DNA from: Rhodanobacteraceae bacterium
GTDB lineage: Bacteria; Pseudomonadota; Gammaproteobacteria; Xanthomonadales; SZUA-5
Assembly (NCBI GenBank): GCA_016717705.1
Contig: JADKFD010000037.1
Span: 1 to 35,043, forward strand
Direction: 5' to 3'
Length of the DNA: 35,043 nucleotides
Positions 8,635-17,192 of the stretch are shown piece by piece (within the stretch, counting starts at the first letter, position 1; every line of letters starts with the position of its first letter). A program made the translations under genes and the position numbers. The notes beneath the pieces were generated by a model, which saw nothing but the letters and a program-made list of their open reading frames with translations, was not told where the DNA came from and searched no databases.

Positions 8635-11154
8635 TCAGCTTCCCGGTGGATTCGCGACGAATGATGCACGCAGTCTTTCGATCTGCGCAGTAATTTCCGC
8701 GATCTGCGCCGAGCCCGGATCGGCCTGCTCACGCAGGTCGCGCTCGACCAGCAGGTAGCCCAGGCTCATCCGCAGTGGCGCCGGCAGCTCGGTCAGCTGT
8801 CGCAGGGTGTCCTGCATCTGCTTTTCGGACAGGCTGCCTGGCCGTTCGCGGGCCAGTGTCGTGGCCAGTTCCGCGGCCAGTTCCAGCACATCGGCGTCGT
8901 CCTTCGCCGCCTGCATCAATGCGGGCCACACGCGTTGCCGGCAGTCCAGTTGGGTCACGGTCGAGCTGGCATGCACCGCCTGCGCCATGCAGGCACGGGC
9001 TTCCAGCCCCAATCTCTCATTGCGGGCCAGGGCATCCGCAGGCAATCCGGAAAGTGCGCCGAGCCCTTCCGCCAACACCGCTTCGACCTCGTTGCCGCGC
9101 GCGCTGTTCGCGCGCACCCATTCGAAGCTGATCTTCGCCAGCATCGCCTGGCGTCGAGGCTGGCTGGGGTCGTTCGTCACGTCCAGCCGGGCCAGCGTCA
9201 GTGCCTGGTCGAACTCCTGACGAGCACGGATGGGATCGCCACGGTAGAGGCTGTTCATGCCGAGCAGGTAGTGCAGATTGGTTTCCCGCTGACGCAACAG
9301 GTTGTCGTCGCCCGCTCCGCGCAGCGCCGACACCAATTGCAGCGCCTGCTCCAGCGCAGCCCAAGCGCGCGCCGGTTCGCCGAGGTTGTTGTGTATGCGC
9401 GAAATCCACGACAGTGTATTGGCCAGGTCCAGATTGGCGCGGTCTCCCGGTCCGCGGATCTGTTCCCGTTTCAGCGCCGCGGACTGCTGGAAATAGTCGA
9501 GCGCGATGGCGAACTGGTCGCGCCCCTCGGCCAGCGTACCCAGATTGCTCAACGCGGCGGCGCGCTCGACCTTGGCGCGCGGATCCTGCGGCGCCACGGC
9601 CTGCAGGCGCATTGCCGACGCCAGGTACTCGCGCCAGTGGGCCTCGGCCTGATCCAGGTCCGACAAACGATACGCGATGGCTCCGCGCCAGTAGGCAATC
9701 GTGCCCGATTCGAAGTGCAGGTCGGCAGCATGGCCAAAGTCCTGGTCGTGCCAGGGTCGCAAGGTCGCGGCGGCCTGCTCGAGTGGTTGCCGCGCCTGAT
9801 CGAATTGCTGCCGCGTGACGCGTACTTCACCGAGCGTCCGCAGCGCACGCGCGCGGCTCAGCGCGCTGGCCGGATTCTCGGCCCCTTGTTGGGCACTCAA
9901 GTAGTCCAGCGCCTGTTGGCCAACGCTGTCGAGCAGATCGAGCCGCCCGATCGGCCGCAGCTTGTCGGCAAAATCGCCCAGCATGAACTGGATCAGCCGT
10001 TCGGCATCGTCGCGCCGCTGCTCGGCCAGGGCCTGGGCCTCGCGCGCCTCGCGCATGCCGTGCAGCGCCATCAGCACGCCGGCCAGCAGCGCCAGCACGG
10101 TGGCCGTGGCCGCCGCGGTGACCAGTCGATGACGCTTGACGAAACAGCGGATGGCATACCAGCGGCTGCTGCCCATCGCCCGCACCGGCCGCTTCTGCAG
10201 CCAGTTCGTCAGGTCATCGGCCAACGCCGCGGCCGAGTCGTAGCGCTGCTCGCGATCCTGCGCCAGGGCCTGGACGGCAATCGCCCGCAAGTCCTGCGGC
10301 ACCGCGTTGAGTTTGTCGATCGGCAACTCGGCCGGGCCCGCGCCAGCGGCCTTGGTCAGACTGAGCTGCAGACCTTCGTGCAAGCTCGCACTGTCGACTG
10401 CGCGGCCCACGGCGATGACGCCGGCATGCCAGCACAGGCATTGCGCGAGGATCGCACCCAAGGCATAGACATCGCTGCGGGCGTCGATGCCGGCCGGGCT
10501 GGGCATTTTCTGCTCAGGCGACATGTAGCCCGGCGTGCCGACCGCCTTGCCGGCCTCCAGTCGCGCCGACGAACCCGGCAGGGTGCCGAGCGCGAGTCCA
10601 AAGTCGATGATTTTCGGCAGCGCTTCGCCGTCGACCATCTGCACCAGGATGTTCAGCGGTTTCAGGTCGCGATGAATCAGCGCGCGCTGATGCGCGTGGT
10701 GGGCGCCCTGACAGATCCGCACCAACAACTTGACGACGTCCGGCAGCGACAGCGCATGCGTCATCAGGAACGCATCGAGCGGCGCGCCGGCAACGTATTC
10801 CATGGCGAAGAACAGGGCACCGTCGGGCAGTCGCCCGGCGTCGTAGATCTGCGCGATGGAACGATGCGAGAGCTGCGCCAGGGCCTGGCGCTCCACCTCG
10901 AAATAGACTTCGGTCAGCGGGTTATCCGGATCGGGCGGCAACAGCTTGATCGCCACCTCGCGCTGCAGCGGCGTCAGCTGCTCGGCCAGCCAGACCACAC
11001 CCATGCCGCCCTTGCCCAGTTGGCGCTGCAATCGATAAGGACCGAGGCGCTGACCGGGCACCCAGGCGGTCGAATCGGCCGGCAGCTGCGCCCAGTCTTC
11101 GACCAGCGTGACCGGTCGGACCAGGGCATCGGTGGCAGCGTTGTTTGCGGGCAT
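8635..11154 (-). CDS. Membrane-anchored Hanks-type Ser/Thr protein kinase with C-terminal TPR region
   Basis: 839 residues. The cytoplasmic kinase domain, about 40-320, has the Gly-loop GKGGMG (47-52), AIK lysine K70, HRDLKPLN (161-168; D163, K165, N168), DFG (184-186) and GTPGYMSPEQ (206-215), so it should be catalytically active. A transmembrane helix at about 344-364 is followed by a long helical TPR-like region (about 370-800) expected in the periplasm. This layout is common in Lysobacterales, where genes of this type are often near ECF sigma factors; none is seen here. The C-terminal SLSEKQMQDTLRQLTELPAPLRMSL region abuts the next small gene. Function and ligand are unknown. Confidence 0.92.
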   Translation of the reverse strand: MPANNAATDALVRPVTLVEDWAQLPADSTAWVPGQRLGPYRLQRQLGKGGMGVVWLAEQLTPLQREVAIKLLPPDPDNPLTEVYFEVERQALAQLSHRSIAQIYDAGRLPDGALFFAMEYVAGAPLDAFLMTHALSLPDVVKLLVRICQGAHHAHQRALIHRDLKPLNILVQMVDGEALPKIIDFGLALGTLPGSSARLEAGKAVGTPGYMSPEQKMPSPAGIDARSDVYALGAILAQCLCWHAGVIAVGRAVDSASLHEGLQLSLTKAAGAGPAELPIDKLNAVPQDLRAIAVQALAQDREQRYDSAAALADDLTNWLQKRPVRAMGSSRWYAIRCFVKRHRLVTAAATATVLALLAGVLMALHGMREAREAQALAEQRRDDAERLIQFMLGDFADKLRPIGRLDLLDSVGQQALDYLSAQQGAENPASALSRARALRTLGEVRVTRQQFDQARQPLEQAAATLRPWHDQDFGHAADLHFESGTIAYWRGAIAYRLSDLDQAEAHWREYLASAMRLQAVAPQDPRAKVERAAALSNLGTLAEGRDQFAIALDYFQQSAALKREQIRGPGDRANLDLANTLSWISRIHNNLGEPARAWAALEQALQLVSALRGAGDDNLLRQRETNLHYLLGMNSLYRGDPIRARQEFDQALTLARLDVTNDPSQPRRQAMLAKISFEWVRANSARGNEVEAVLAEGLGALSGLPADALARNERLGLEARACMAQAVHASSTVTQLDCRQRVWPALMQAAKDDADVLELAAELATTLARERPGSLSEKQMQDTLRQLTELPAPLRMSLGYLLVERDLREQADPGSAQIAEITAQIERLRASFVANPPGS

Positions 11155-11234
11155 CGGACCGGGCGCGAGTGCAGTCGCGGTGGACTATAGCTTCCTGCAT
11201 GGAACAACAGCGGCCACGGGAGCGCGTAGCTCCA

Positions 11235-11363
11235 AGTAGGTCACGTTGGCCGCGCAGCGGACTACGTGACTCGGCTCGGAGTAGGTCACGTTGGCCGTGC
11301 TTTTCGGCCTACGTGACTCGGACCGCGTCACGTAGCCTGCTGCGCAGGCAACGTGACCTACTT
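11235..11363. repeat. Array of three palindromic GTAGGTCACGTTGG units
   Basis: Three related hairpin units: 11235-11271 and 11280-11318 in one orientation (AGTAGGTCACGTTGGCCG ... CTACGTGACT) and 11324-11363 inverted (GTCACGTAGCCTGC ... AACGTGACCTACTT). Within a unit, GTCACGTTGGCCG and CGGCCTACGTGAC pair with one mismatch. The array fills the gap between the esterase stop (11411) and the kinase start (11154), both genes on the minus strand, so it lies in the kinase 5' region. Confidence 0.8.
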
Positions 11364-11410
11364 CCAGGTCCCCGATGCACGAACACACGCGCCGACGGGC
11401 CGACCACGAC

Positions 11411-13699
11411 TCACAACACCAGGAAGCCGTTCCAGAACTCGCACGGATCGCGTCGATAGTCGTCCAGCACCGCGGTCCGCGCGCTGTTGAGTTCCAACGA
11501 TTGGCGCGTTGGCGTCTGGTAGCGCGGCCAGACGATCGCATCGCTGCTGCCGGGCGCGCGGCCGAAGGCGAAGTCGACCCAGCTGCGTTGCATGCGTTCA
11601 CCGAAACTGCGAACCGTTGGCGATGCCAGTGTCAGGTCGCCGAACAGCAGCACGATATCCAGACCGTGGAAGGACTCCAGCGCCGCCAGGCCGGGTTCGG
11701 GCAGGATTTCGGTCAGCGCATAGTGGTAAGCCGCATTGCCCTGCGCGGCGTGATCGGCGGCGGCGCGCCGCGCCGGGCAGGTGAACAGCAGATCGTCGAG
11801 CAGATCCTGGTAGGCGCGTTGCGGCGTCGCGTACTGCGCCGCGGGATAGCGTTGCAGTACTCCACTGGCGATCGCCGGGAAGCGTGCGCGGATGGCCGCC
11901 TCGTAACCCGCCACGGTTGCGGGCAGCAGGCTGGCCGGCGTCAGCGTGGTGTTCTCGTCGTCATTGACACCGATCAGCAGCGGCACCGCGGCGGCGTTGC
12001 CGGCAGCGATGGCGCGCCCCGGCGATTGCGCCAGCACGAAGCCGTCGACCATCGGCCCGAAGCTCTCGCCGTCGAGCAGATTGGCCGGATCGCTGACCGG
12101 CGGCACCGCGGCCAGAAGTTGTGCGGCGCTGAGCGCGCGCAGGCAGGCGCGTCGATCCGTCGCATTGGCGCAACCGGCCGCGGCGGTGACGCGGTCGCCC
12201 TGGGTCAGTCCGCTCGACAGCGATGGCGGATCCCAGCCGCAGTTGCCGCTCTGCACGATGACGCGCTGGAACAGCCCGCGTGCGGCCGGCGCGGTCAGCA
12301 GTGCGCAGCTGCTGACGCCGCCGGCCGATTCGCCGAACACCGTCACTTGCGCCGGGTCGCCGCCGAAGCTGGCGATGTTGCCGCGCACCCAGTTGAGCGC
12401 GGCGATCTGGTCGAGCAGCCCGTAGTTGCCGGTTTGCGGGTGATCGGGCGCCTCACCGAGCAGGTCGCGCTGGGCCAGCCAGCCGAATACGCCGATGCGG
12501 TAGTTCAGGCTTACGAAGACCACGCCACGGCGCGCCCATGCCGCGCCGTCGTATTGCAGACGACCGTTGGCCGGTTGCACCGCCGAGCCGGCGACGAAGC
12601 CACCGCCGTGGATCCACAGCATCACCGGATGCGGCCCGGGTGTGGACGGACGCCACACGTTGAGCTGCAGGCAATCCTCGCTGATCAGCTCGGGCCCGCC
12701 CGGCGGCTGCGGACAGCCGGGGCCGACAGTACGCGCATCGCGCAGCTGGCTGCGCGGAGCCAGGGTTTGCGGCGCGCGCCAGCGCAGATTACCGACCGGC
12801 GGCTGCACGTAGGGCACGTCATGGAACACCTCGATGCCGTCGGCGAGCACGCTGCCGGCGATCGGTCCCTCGCGCGTGGCGGCGGCGCCGGCCACGCGTT
12901 GCGGCTTCGACAGCAGGGCCAGCGTGGCATTTTTCTCGAAGTGGCTGCCCTCGAAGTCGAGCGCGATCTGCGCGTGGTTGCGCGCGCTGTCGGCATCCGC
13001 CAGCGGCGCGGTCAGCGTCACCGTCGCCTGACCGGCGACCAGCGTCAGGAACGGCCCGCTCGGGCAACCGGTGCATTCGACGTAGGGCGTGTAATAGGTC
13101 TGCGTCTCGCTCAAGGCATCGCCGCCGCCGCTGGCAAAGGCCCAGCGCGGATCACCCGCTGCATCGTGGTAGTAGATGATGCGGAACGAGCGCGTGCTGC
13201 CATCCGCGCCTGGAAACAGATGGGTCATCACGCCCCAGCCCGAATCGGCCGGCGCGTACCAGGCCCCGGACACCACCGCCAGCGGCACCCGCGCAACCGG
13301 CAGCAGCGGCTCGACGCACCAGGTCGCAGCCAGACCGTTCAGCGTGAAGTCCATGCGCAGCAACGCGCGCGCTTCGGGCCGCGGGAGACCATCGGGACAG
13401 CTGCTCACTGGGGTCAGCGCGATGCTGCCGGCGACGCTGCCGACCATCCCGGCAGGCGTGCGCCGATAGTGCGTCAGCGCGCTGGTCGGCGCCTCGAAAT
13501 CGGTGCTCTGCAGCCACAGCCAGTCGACCGCATTGCGCTGGTCGTAGGTGTAGAAAGTGCCAAACAGCAGCGGCCCGGCGCGATGCAGATCCAGCCCGTG
13601 GCCGTTGTGCGTGCGGTCGTACCAGAGGCCGCTTTCGATGGCGCTGTGCGCCGGCGCGCTGAGCGCCAGCAAGAGTAGCAAGAGCAGTCGTTTGAACAT
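11411..13699 (-). CDS. Secreted type-B carboxylesterase with N-terminal GxWY beta domains
   Basis: 762 residues from ATG 13699, chosen because it begins MFKRLLLLLLLALSAPAHS, a clear signal peptide; the open frame extends further upstream through a repeat without coding character. Residues 20-260 hold two related beta modules (SGLWYDRTHNGHGLDL at 23-38 and SGAWYAPADSGWGVM at 144-158), a pattern seen in many secreted proteins of this order. The esterase domain, about 275-760, has the oxyanion loop HGGGF (364-368), nucleophile elbow FGESAGG with Ser458, acidic residue likely Glu582 (GVNDDENT) and His678 (SFHGLDIVLLFG). All triad members are present, so an active alpha/beta hydrolase is expected; the substrate is unknown. 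Confidence 0.92.
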   Translation of the reverse strand: MFKRLLLLLLLALSAPAHSAIESGLWYDRTHNGHGLDLHRAGPLLFGTFYTYDQRNAVDWLWLQSTDFEAPTSALTHYRRTPAGMVGSVAGSIALTPVSSCPDGLPRPEARALLRMDFTLNGLAATWCVEPLLPVARVPLAVVSGAWYAPADSGWGVMTHLFPGADGSTRSFRIIYYHDAAGDPRWAFASGGGDALSETQTYYTPYVECTGCPSGPFLTLVAGQATVTLTAPLADADSARNHAQIALDFEGSHFEKNATLALLSKPQRVAGAAATREGPIAGSVLADGIEVFHDVPYVQPPVGNLRWRAPQTLAPRSQLRDARTVGPGCPQPPGGPELISEDCLQLNVWRPSTPGPHPVMLWIHGGGFVAGSAVQPANGRLQYDGAAWARRGVVFVSLNYRIGVFGWLAQRDLLGEAPDHPQTGNYGLLDQIAALNWVRGNIASFGGDPAQVTVFGESAGGVSSCALLTAPAARGLFQRVIVQSGNCGWDPPSLSSGLTQGDRVTAAAGCANATDRRACLRALSAAQLLAAVPPVSDPANLLDGESFGPMVDGFVLAQSPGRAIAAGNAAAVPLLIGVNDDENTTLTPASLLPATVAGYEAAIRARFPAIASGVLQRYPAAQYATPQRAYQDLLDDLLFTCPARRAAADHAAQGNAAYHYALTEILPEPGLAALESFHGLDIVLLFGDLTLASPTVRSFGERMQRSWVDFAFGRAPGSSDAIVWPRYQTPTRQSLELNSARTAVLDDYRRDPCEFWNGFLVL

Positions 13700-13743
13700 G
13701 ATTGCATCGGCCCGTAGGACCTTTGCGCAATAGCCTTGATCCA

Positions 13744-13793
13744 GGGGAGCGGATTTACTCCGCGAGAGCGTTCGCGGAATAAATCCGCTCCCA
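13744..13793. repeat. REP-like inverted pair (GGGAGCGGATTTA family)
   Basis: GGGAGCGGATTTACTCCGCGA at 13744-13764 and its near-perfect inverse TCGCGGAATAAATCCGCTCCC at 13771-13791, separated by 6 nt, just upstream of the carboxylesterase. It belongs to the same broad family as 20486-20644, with AT replacing GT in the inner part. Confidence 0.75.
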
Positions 13794-13892
13794 CTGCGTC
13801 GATGCGCGAACAAACGCGTCGTCACCGCCAACCGGGGCTCTCACCGAATACGACTTACCCCCCTGATTTGGCTTGATTTTTCAGACCACGCC

Positions 13893-13963
13893 CCGGGGGC
13901 CCCCCCGGTGGGGGGGGAAAAGGGGGGAGAGGAGAGGGGGGGGGGGGGGGGGGGGGGGGGGGG
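13893..13963. other. Poly-G / purine tract, probable artefact
   Basis: Between the esterase upstream region and the methyltransferase gene the sequence becomes CCCCGGGGG..., then purine-only, ending in an unbroken run of 28 G (13936-13963). No gene is supported in 13794-14055. The adjacent 14002-14027 stretch holds about four copies of the hexamer CCAACA. The G run is most easily explained by sequencing or assembly failure. Confidence 0.65.
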
Positions 13964-14001
13964 CGCGAACAAGAGCACCGCCATGGGCGACCGGGACTCA
14001 G

Positions 14002-14027
14002 CCAACACCAACACCAACACCAACACC
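14002..14027. repeat. Hexanucleotide tandem repeat (CCAACA)x4
   Basis: Four full copies and a partial copy of CCAACA lie 28 bp before the end of the methyltransferase gene (minus-strand stop at 14056). In any frame it would encode dipeptide repeats, but no gene covers it. It may be a slippage-prone site. Confidence 0.75.
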
Positions 14028-14055
14028 AGAAGTCTACGCGGCTCGCCGTCGTCGC

Positions 14056-14874
14056 TCAGCTCCTGATGGCCAGCACACCATCGCCGATCAACTCGGTGGC
14101 AAAACCGGCCAGCCGCAGACGCTTGGCCACCTCATTGGGCACATCGCGACCGCTGGTGAGCTTGTTCGGGCTGCCGGTGTAGTGGAACAGCCGGCCGCGC
14201 GGCTTGATCACGCGCGCCAGCTGGCCATAGAAGGCCTGCGAGTAGAGCTCGCCGGCGATGCCGAAGCGCGGCGGGTCGTGCAGGATGGCGTCGAACGCAG
14301 CGCCGCGCAGCGCCTCGATCTGCCTGGCAACATCGCCTTCCCGCAGCGTCAGGGCGCCACCGATGGGCGGCGACCAGGGATTGAGGCTGCGCAACCAGAT
14401 GACGCTTGGATTCTTCTCGAAGGACAGCACCTGCGCCGCTTGGCCTGCGAGGCACCAGGCGGCGAAGTAGCCGAGGCCGCCGCAGGTGTCGAGGATCTGC
14501 TTGCCGCGCGGCTGGATCAGCCCGACCTTGCGCTGCGCATCGGCATACGGCGAGACCTTGGACGTGGGCAGCATCTTGATGCCGTCGATCTCGAAGGTGG
14601 GCGCGCCCCAGTCGGTCGGCACCAGCTTGATCAGCGAGCCGGCGAAGCGCGCAACCGGCTCGAAGCCGCTGCCATCCCAGTAGTAGATGGTGCGCTCCTT
14701 GCAGCGCTGCGGGAAAGGAAAGTCCTGCCCCTGCCAGGTCCAGCGGTCCGGGTGCAACTGCACTCGCGACAGCGATCGCTGCAGGTCCAGGCTGCAGTCC
14801 AGCGACACCAGCCCGGCAGCCAGTGCCGCGCTGAGCTGACGCTGCGTATTCAGCGTCAGCAGCGGCCCCGTCAT
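14056..14874 (-). CDS. Class I SAM-dependent methyltransferase (COG2521-like)
   Basis: 272 residues from ATG 14874 (MTGPLLTLNTQRQLS). Motif I is ILDTCGGLGYFAAWCL (about 127-142), an acidic post-II position SFEKNP (151-156), and motif IV DAILHDPPRFG (195-205); the DPPR signature resembles base- or RNA-modifying enzymes and the COG2521 group. The N-terminal part has a small beta domain. The start codon overlaps the stop of the SRPBCC gene by 4 nt (ATGA), so translation is coupled. The substrate is unknown. Confidence 0.85.
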   Translation of the reverse strand: MTGPLLTLNTQRQLSAALAAGLVSLDCSLDLQRSLSRVQLHPDRWTWQGQDFPFPQRCKERTIYYWDGSGFEPVARFAGSLIKLVPTDWGAPTFEIDGIKMLPTSKVSPYADAQRKVGLIQPRGKQILDTCGGLGYFAAWCLAGQAAQVLSFEKNPSVIWLRSLNPWSPPIGGALTLREGDVARQIEALRGAAFDAILHDPPRFGIAGELYSQAFYGQLARVIKPRGRLFHYTGSPNKLTSGRDVPNEVAKRLRLAGFATELIGDGVLAIRS

Positions 14875-15383
14875 TGCGACTTCATCAGCGCCACCAGCTG
14901 ATCCAGCGCCGCGCCCCAGCCCTCGTGGAAACCCATGTCCGCGTGCATCTTGCGGCCTTGCGCGTCGCGATGGATCACCAGCGCGCGATAGCGGGTGCCC
15001 TGCCCTTCCGGTTGCAGCGTGAGTACGGCGGTGAACAGGAACGAGTTGCAGTCGTCGGCGGATGCGACCGGCGCCGGCAGCGGTCGAAATCCCGGCGCCA
15101 GCGCGTTGGTCCACACCAGCTTCTGGTTCTCGACCACTTCCAGATAACAGCCGGTGCCAGGGGAATCCACGCCCTCCGGCGAACGCATCACCGTGTAGAA
15201 GCGGCCACCCGGGCAGAGTTCGATCGCGCATTCCACCGTGGTCCACGGCGCCGGCGTGAACCAGCGCTTGAGCAGCTCCGGCTGCGTCCATGCCGCCCAG
15301 ACCAGGGCGGGCGGTACATCGATCACGCGCTCCATGACCAGGTCGAGTTCCGGATCGGGTTGATGCACGAGGCTTGGGCTCAT
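14871..15383 (-). CDS. SRPBCC (AHSA1/START-like) protein
   Basis: 170 residues, with ERVIDVPPALVWAAWTQPELLKRWFTPAP (about 18-46) typical of the N-terminal helix-strand of AHSA1-type SRPBCC proteins and a C-terminal GFHEGWGAALDQLVALMK helix closing the cavity. Such proteins bind hydrophobic ligands or assist Hsp90-like partners; the paired ArsR regulator suggests an inducible stress or detoxification role. It overlaps both neighbours by 4 nt. Confidence 0.9.
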   Translation of the reverse strand: MSPSLVHQPDPELDLVMERVIDVPPALVWAAWTQPELLKRWFTPAPWTTVECAIELCPGGRFYTVMRSPEGVDSPGTGCYLEVVENQKLVWTNALAPGFRPLPAPVASADDCNSFLFTAVLTLQPEGQGTRYRALVIHRDAQGRKMHADMGFHEGWGAALDQLVALMKSQ

Positions 15384-15718
15384 GGCGGGGGTTCCTTCAG
15401 GGTCAGCAGCAGGGTATCGAGTTGATCCAGACGCCGCTCCCAGATCACGCGTTGAGCGCTGATCCAGTGTTCCGCCGCCTGCAGGGGTTCCGGCGCCAGC
15501 TCATAGGTGCGCACGCGCCCGGACTTGCGCGAACGCACCAGTCCGCAGTTTTCCAGCACCCGCAGGTGTTGCGAAAACGACGGCAAGGCCATCTTGAACG
15601 GCTGCGCCAGTTCGCTCATCGGCGCCGGCCCGCCACCCAGCCGCTGCAGCACGGCGCGGCGCGTTGGATCGGCCAGCGCCTGGAACACCCGGTTCAATTG
15701 CATGGATTGCTCAGGCAT
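15380..15718 (-). CDS. ArsR-family winged-helix regulator
   Basis: 112 residues. FQALADPTRRAVLQRLGGGP (about 12-31) and the recognition region MALPSFSQHLRVLENCGLV are typical of the non-metal ArsR subgroup found upstream of AHSA1/SRPBCC genes. There is no CXC metal site in alpha-3. The start could be Met1 (15718) or Met6 (15703). It is probably an autorepressor of the arsR-SRPBCC-methyltransferase operon. Confidence 0.92.
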   Translation of the reverse strand: MPEQSMQLNRVFQALADPTRRAVLQRLGGGPAPMSELAQPFKMALPSFSQHLRVLENCGLVRSRKSGRVRTYELAPEPLQAAEHWISAQRVIWERRLDQLDTLLLTLKEPPP

Positions 15719-15750
15719 ATGCCTAAGTATTGATCGGCCAAAAACTTAGG
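15713..15750. promoter_or_regulatory. Palindromes around the ArsR start, possible operator
   Basis: A perfect AGGCATATGCCT (15713-15724) overlaps the ArsR start codon, and CCTAAGT (15722-15728) pairs with ACTTAGG (15744-15750) across 15 nt. The gap to the trhO stop is only 27 nt, so a separate promoter would have to lie here or inside trhO. Operator function is inferred from symmetry and position. Confidence 0.4.
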
Positions 15751-16510
15751 TCAACACCTTTCTATGTCTGCCGCCAAGGTCTTCGGCCAGCGGCTGCAAA
15801 TTCGGATCCAGCGCAACACGCTCGTCGAACACGAAGCAGCGCTCGCGATAGCCGTAACCGCCCACCTTCTCGAAGTAGCCGAGGATGCCGCCGTCGAGTT
15901 GCAGTACGTGCCCGAATCCGGCCTGCTGCATCCAGATCGCGGCTTTTTCGCAACGGATGCCGCCAGTGCAGAAACTGACGATGGTCTTGTCCTGCAGATC
16001 CTGCCGCCGCGACTCCAGCGCCGCGGGCAGATCGGTGAACTTGTCGATCGGCAGCGTGATCGCACCCACAAAGCCGCCGTACGCGACTTCCTCCTGGTTG
16101 CGCGTGTCGACCAGCGCGATCTGGCGCCCATCATCGTCTTGACCCTGCTCCAGCCAGCGCGCCAGCGTGGCGGGATCGACCGCGGGCGCGCGCGCAGCAA
16201 CCGGATCCAGGCCGGGCTGACGAAAGCTGATGATCTCGGGCTTGGACTTCACCAGCAACTTGCGAAACGGCAGCGCCGCGCTTTCGCTCCATTTCAACGG
16301 CATCTCTGCGAAACGTGGGTCCTGCTGCAACCACACGACGAAATCGCGCAGTGCCTGCGGCTCGCCCGCAAGGAACAGATTGATACCCTCGGGCGCCACC
16401 AGGACGGTGCCGCGCAAACTCGCCGCTTCCAGTCGCTCGCGCAGCGTCAGCACCAGTCCGGCGACGTCGTCGATCGCGACAAAGCGGTAGGCCGCAAGGT
16501 TCAGCACCAT
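15746..16510 (-). CDS. trhO: tRNA uridine(34) hydroxylase TrhO (rhodanese-domain YceA family)
   Basis: 254 residues from ATG 16510 (MVLNLAAYRFVAIDD). It has an N-terminal TrhO domain (about 1-100; GTVLVAPEGINLFLAG at 34-49) and a rhodanese domain (about 125-220) with the active-site loop CTGGIRCEKA, Cys181 and Cys187. The C-terminal GYFEKVGGYGYRERCFVFDERVA is diagnostic. The enzyme forms 5-hydroxyuridine at the tRNA wobble position using prephenate-independent oxygen chemistry. An upstream in-frame ATG at 16558 would add 16 residues not seen in the family. Confidence 0.93.
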   Translation of the reverse strand: MVLNLAAYRFVAIDDVAGLVLTLRERLEAASLRGTVLVAPEGINLFLAGEPQALRDFVVWLQQDPRFAEMPLKWSESAALPFRKLLVKSKPEIISFRQPGLDPVAARAPAVDPATLARWLEQGQDDDGRQIALVDTRNQEEVAYGGFVGAITLPIDKFTDLPAALESRRQDLQDKTIVSFCTGGIRCEKAAIWMQQAGFGHVLQLDGGILGYFEKVGGYGYRERCFVFDERVALDPNLQPLAEDLGGRHRKVLT

Positions 16511-16523
16511 GGATCGCAGACTC

Positions 16524-16895
16524 TCATCGGGTAGCCGGGACTTCCCGACAGCCGCCAATGATCACATCCCCGCTGCCGGCTGGCGGATCTTCCTGCGCCA
16601 GAAAACCCTCGTCGCCCTTGGTCCACCAGACCAGCTTGCCGTTGCCGGCCTTCTCGCCATTGGCCGACATCTGGTAGTGCATCTCGACGTTCTGCAGTGC
16701 CGGATCGCCAGCGACGCTGACCGTGATCTTCGACTGGTCCGGATCGGAATCGTCGATGACCGAGGTGATCTGCTTGCCCTCGTCGCAGGCGTAGACCAGG
16801 GTAGTGGCGCTGGCCGAGCCCGGCGCGTCGGCCGCCAGCAGCGGTGCCGAAAACAGCGCAAGTGCGAGTTGGATACCGCTGCGCATCCGTGTCAT
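16524..16895 (-). CDS. MliC-like periplasmic lysozyme inhibitor
   Basis: 123 residues; signal peptide MTRMRSGIQLALALFSAPLLAADA (cleavage about 21). The mature part begins LVYACDEGKQITSVIDD and contains GNGKLVWWTKGDEGFLAQ, the MliC-type signature; Cys37 and Cys117 would form the conserved disulfide. No lipobox, so periplasmic rather than lipid-anchored. It lies 13 nt upstream of trhO on the same strand. Confidence 0.8.
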   Translation of the reverse strand: MTRMRSGIQLALALFSAPLLAADAPGSASATTLVYACDEGKQITSVIDDSDPDQSKITVSVAGDPALQNVEMHYQMSANGEKAGNGKLVWWTKGDEGFLAQEDPPAGSGDVIIGGCREVPATR

Positions 16896-16950
16896 GGCGC
16901 CCTCTCCAAGTCGTCGACTACAGGACGCAGCTTAGCCCAACCGGCGCCGG

Positions 16951-17068
16951 GTAGGATGTGGTGCGCGCAGCGAAACGCATCGATCGCGGGGATTTGGCGG
17001 TATGCCCGCAGCAGCGCTGATCCAATGCGGTCGCGATCGATGCGGTTCGCGTTGCTCACCACATCCTT
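16951..17068. repeat. GTAGGATGCGGT-type palindromic element, copy 1
   Basis: GTAGGATGTGGTGCGCGCAGCGAAACGCATCGATC at the left and GATCGATGCGGTTCGCGTTGCTCACCACATCCTT at the right form imperfect inverted ends about 35 bp long around a 50-bp spacer. The same element occurs at 18270-18369 and, degenerate, at 26848-26932. It occupies most of 16896-17192, between divergent genes. Confidence 0.8.
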
Positions 17069-17192
17069 TGGCTTGTCGAGTTTCCTGAACGAATGGGCAG
17101 GTGCTTCAGGAAACCCATATTGACGGCGTGCACGCCCGGCGCATGATCGAGCCGCAGGCCAACTTCCGAAACCCCCCACACGAAGGTCGCCC

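Noticed and set aside
8935..11190. 751-codon plus-strand frame opposite the kinase
   Set aside because: The kinase on the other strand has all catalytic motifs; this frame has none.
11375..13678. 767-codon plus-strand frame opposite the carboxylesterase
   Set aside because: Shadow frame; the esterase has a signal peptide and full catalytic triad.
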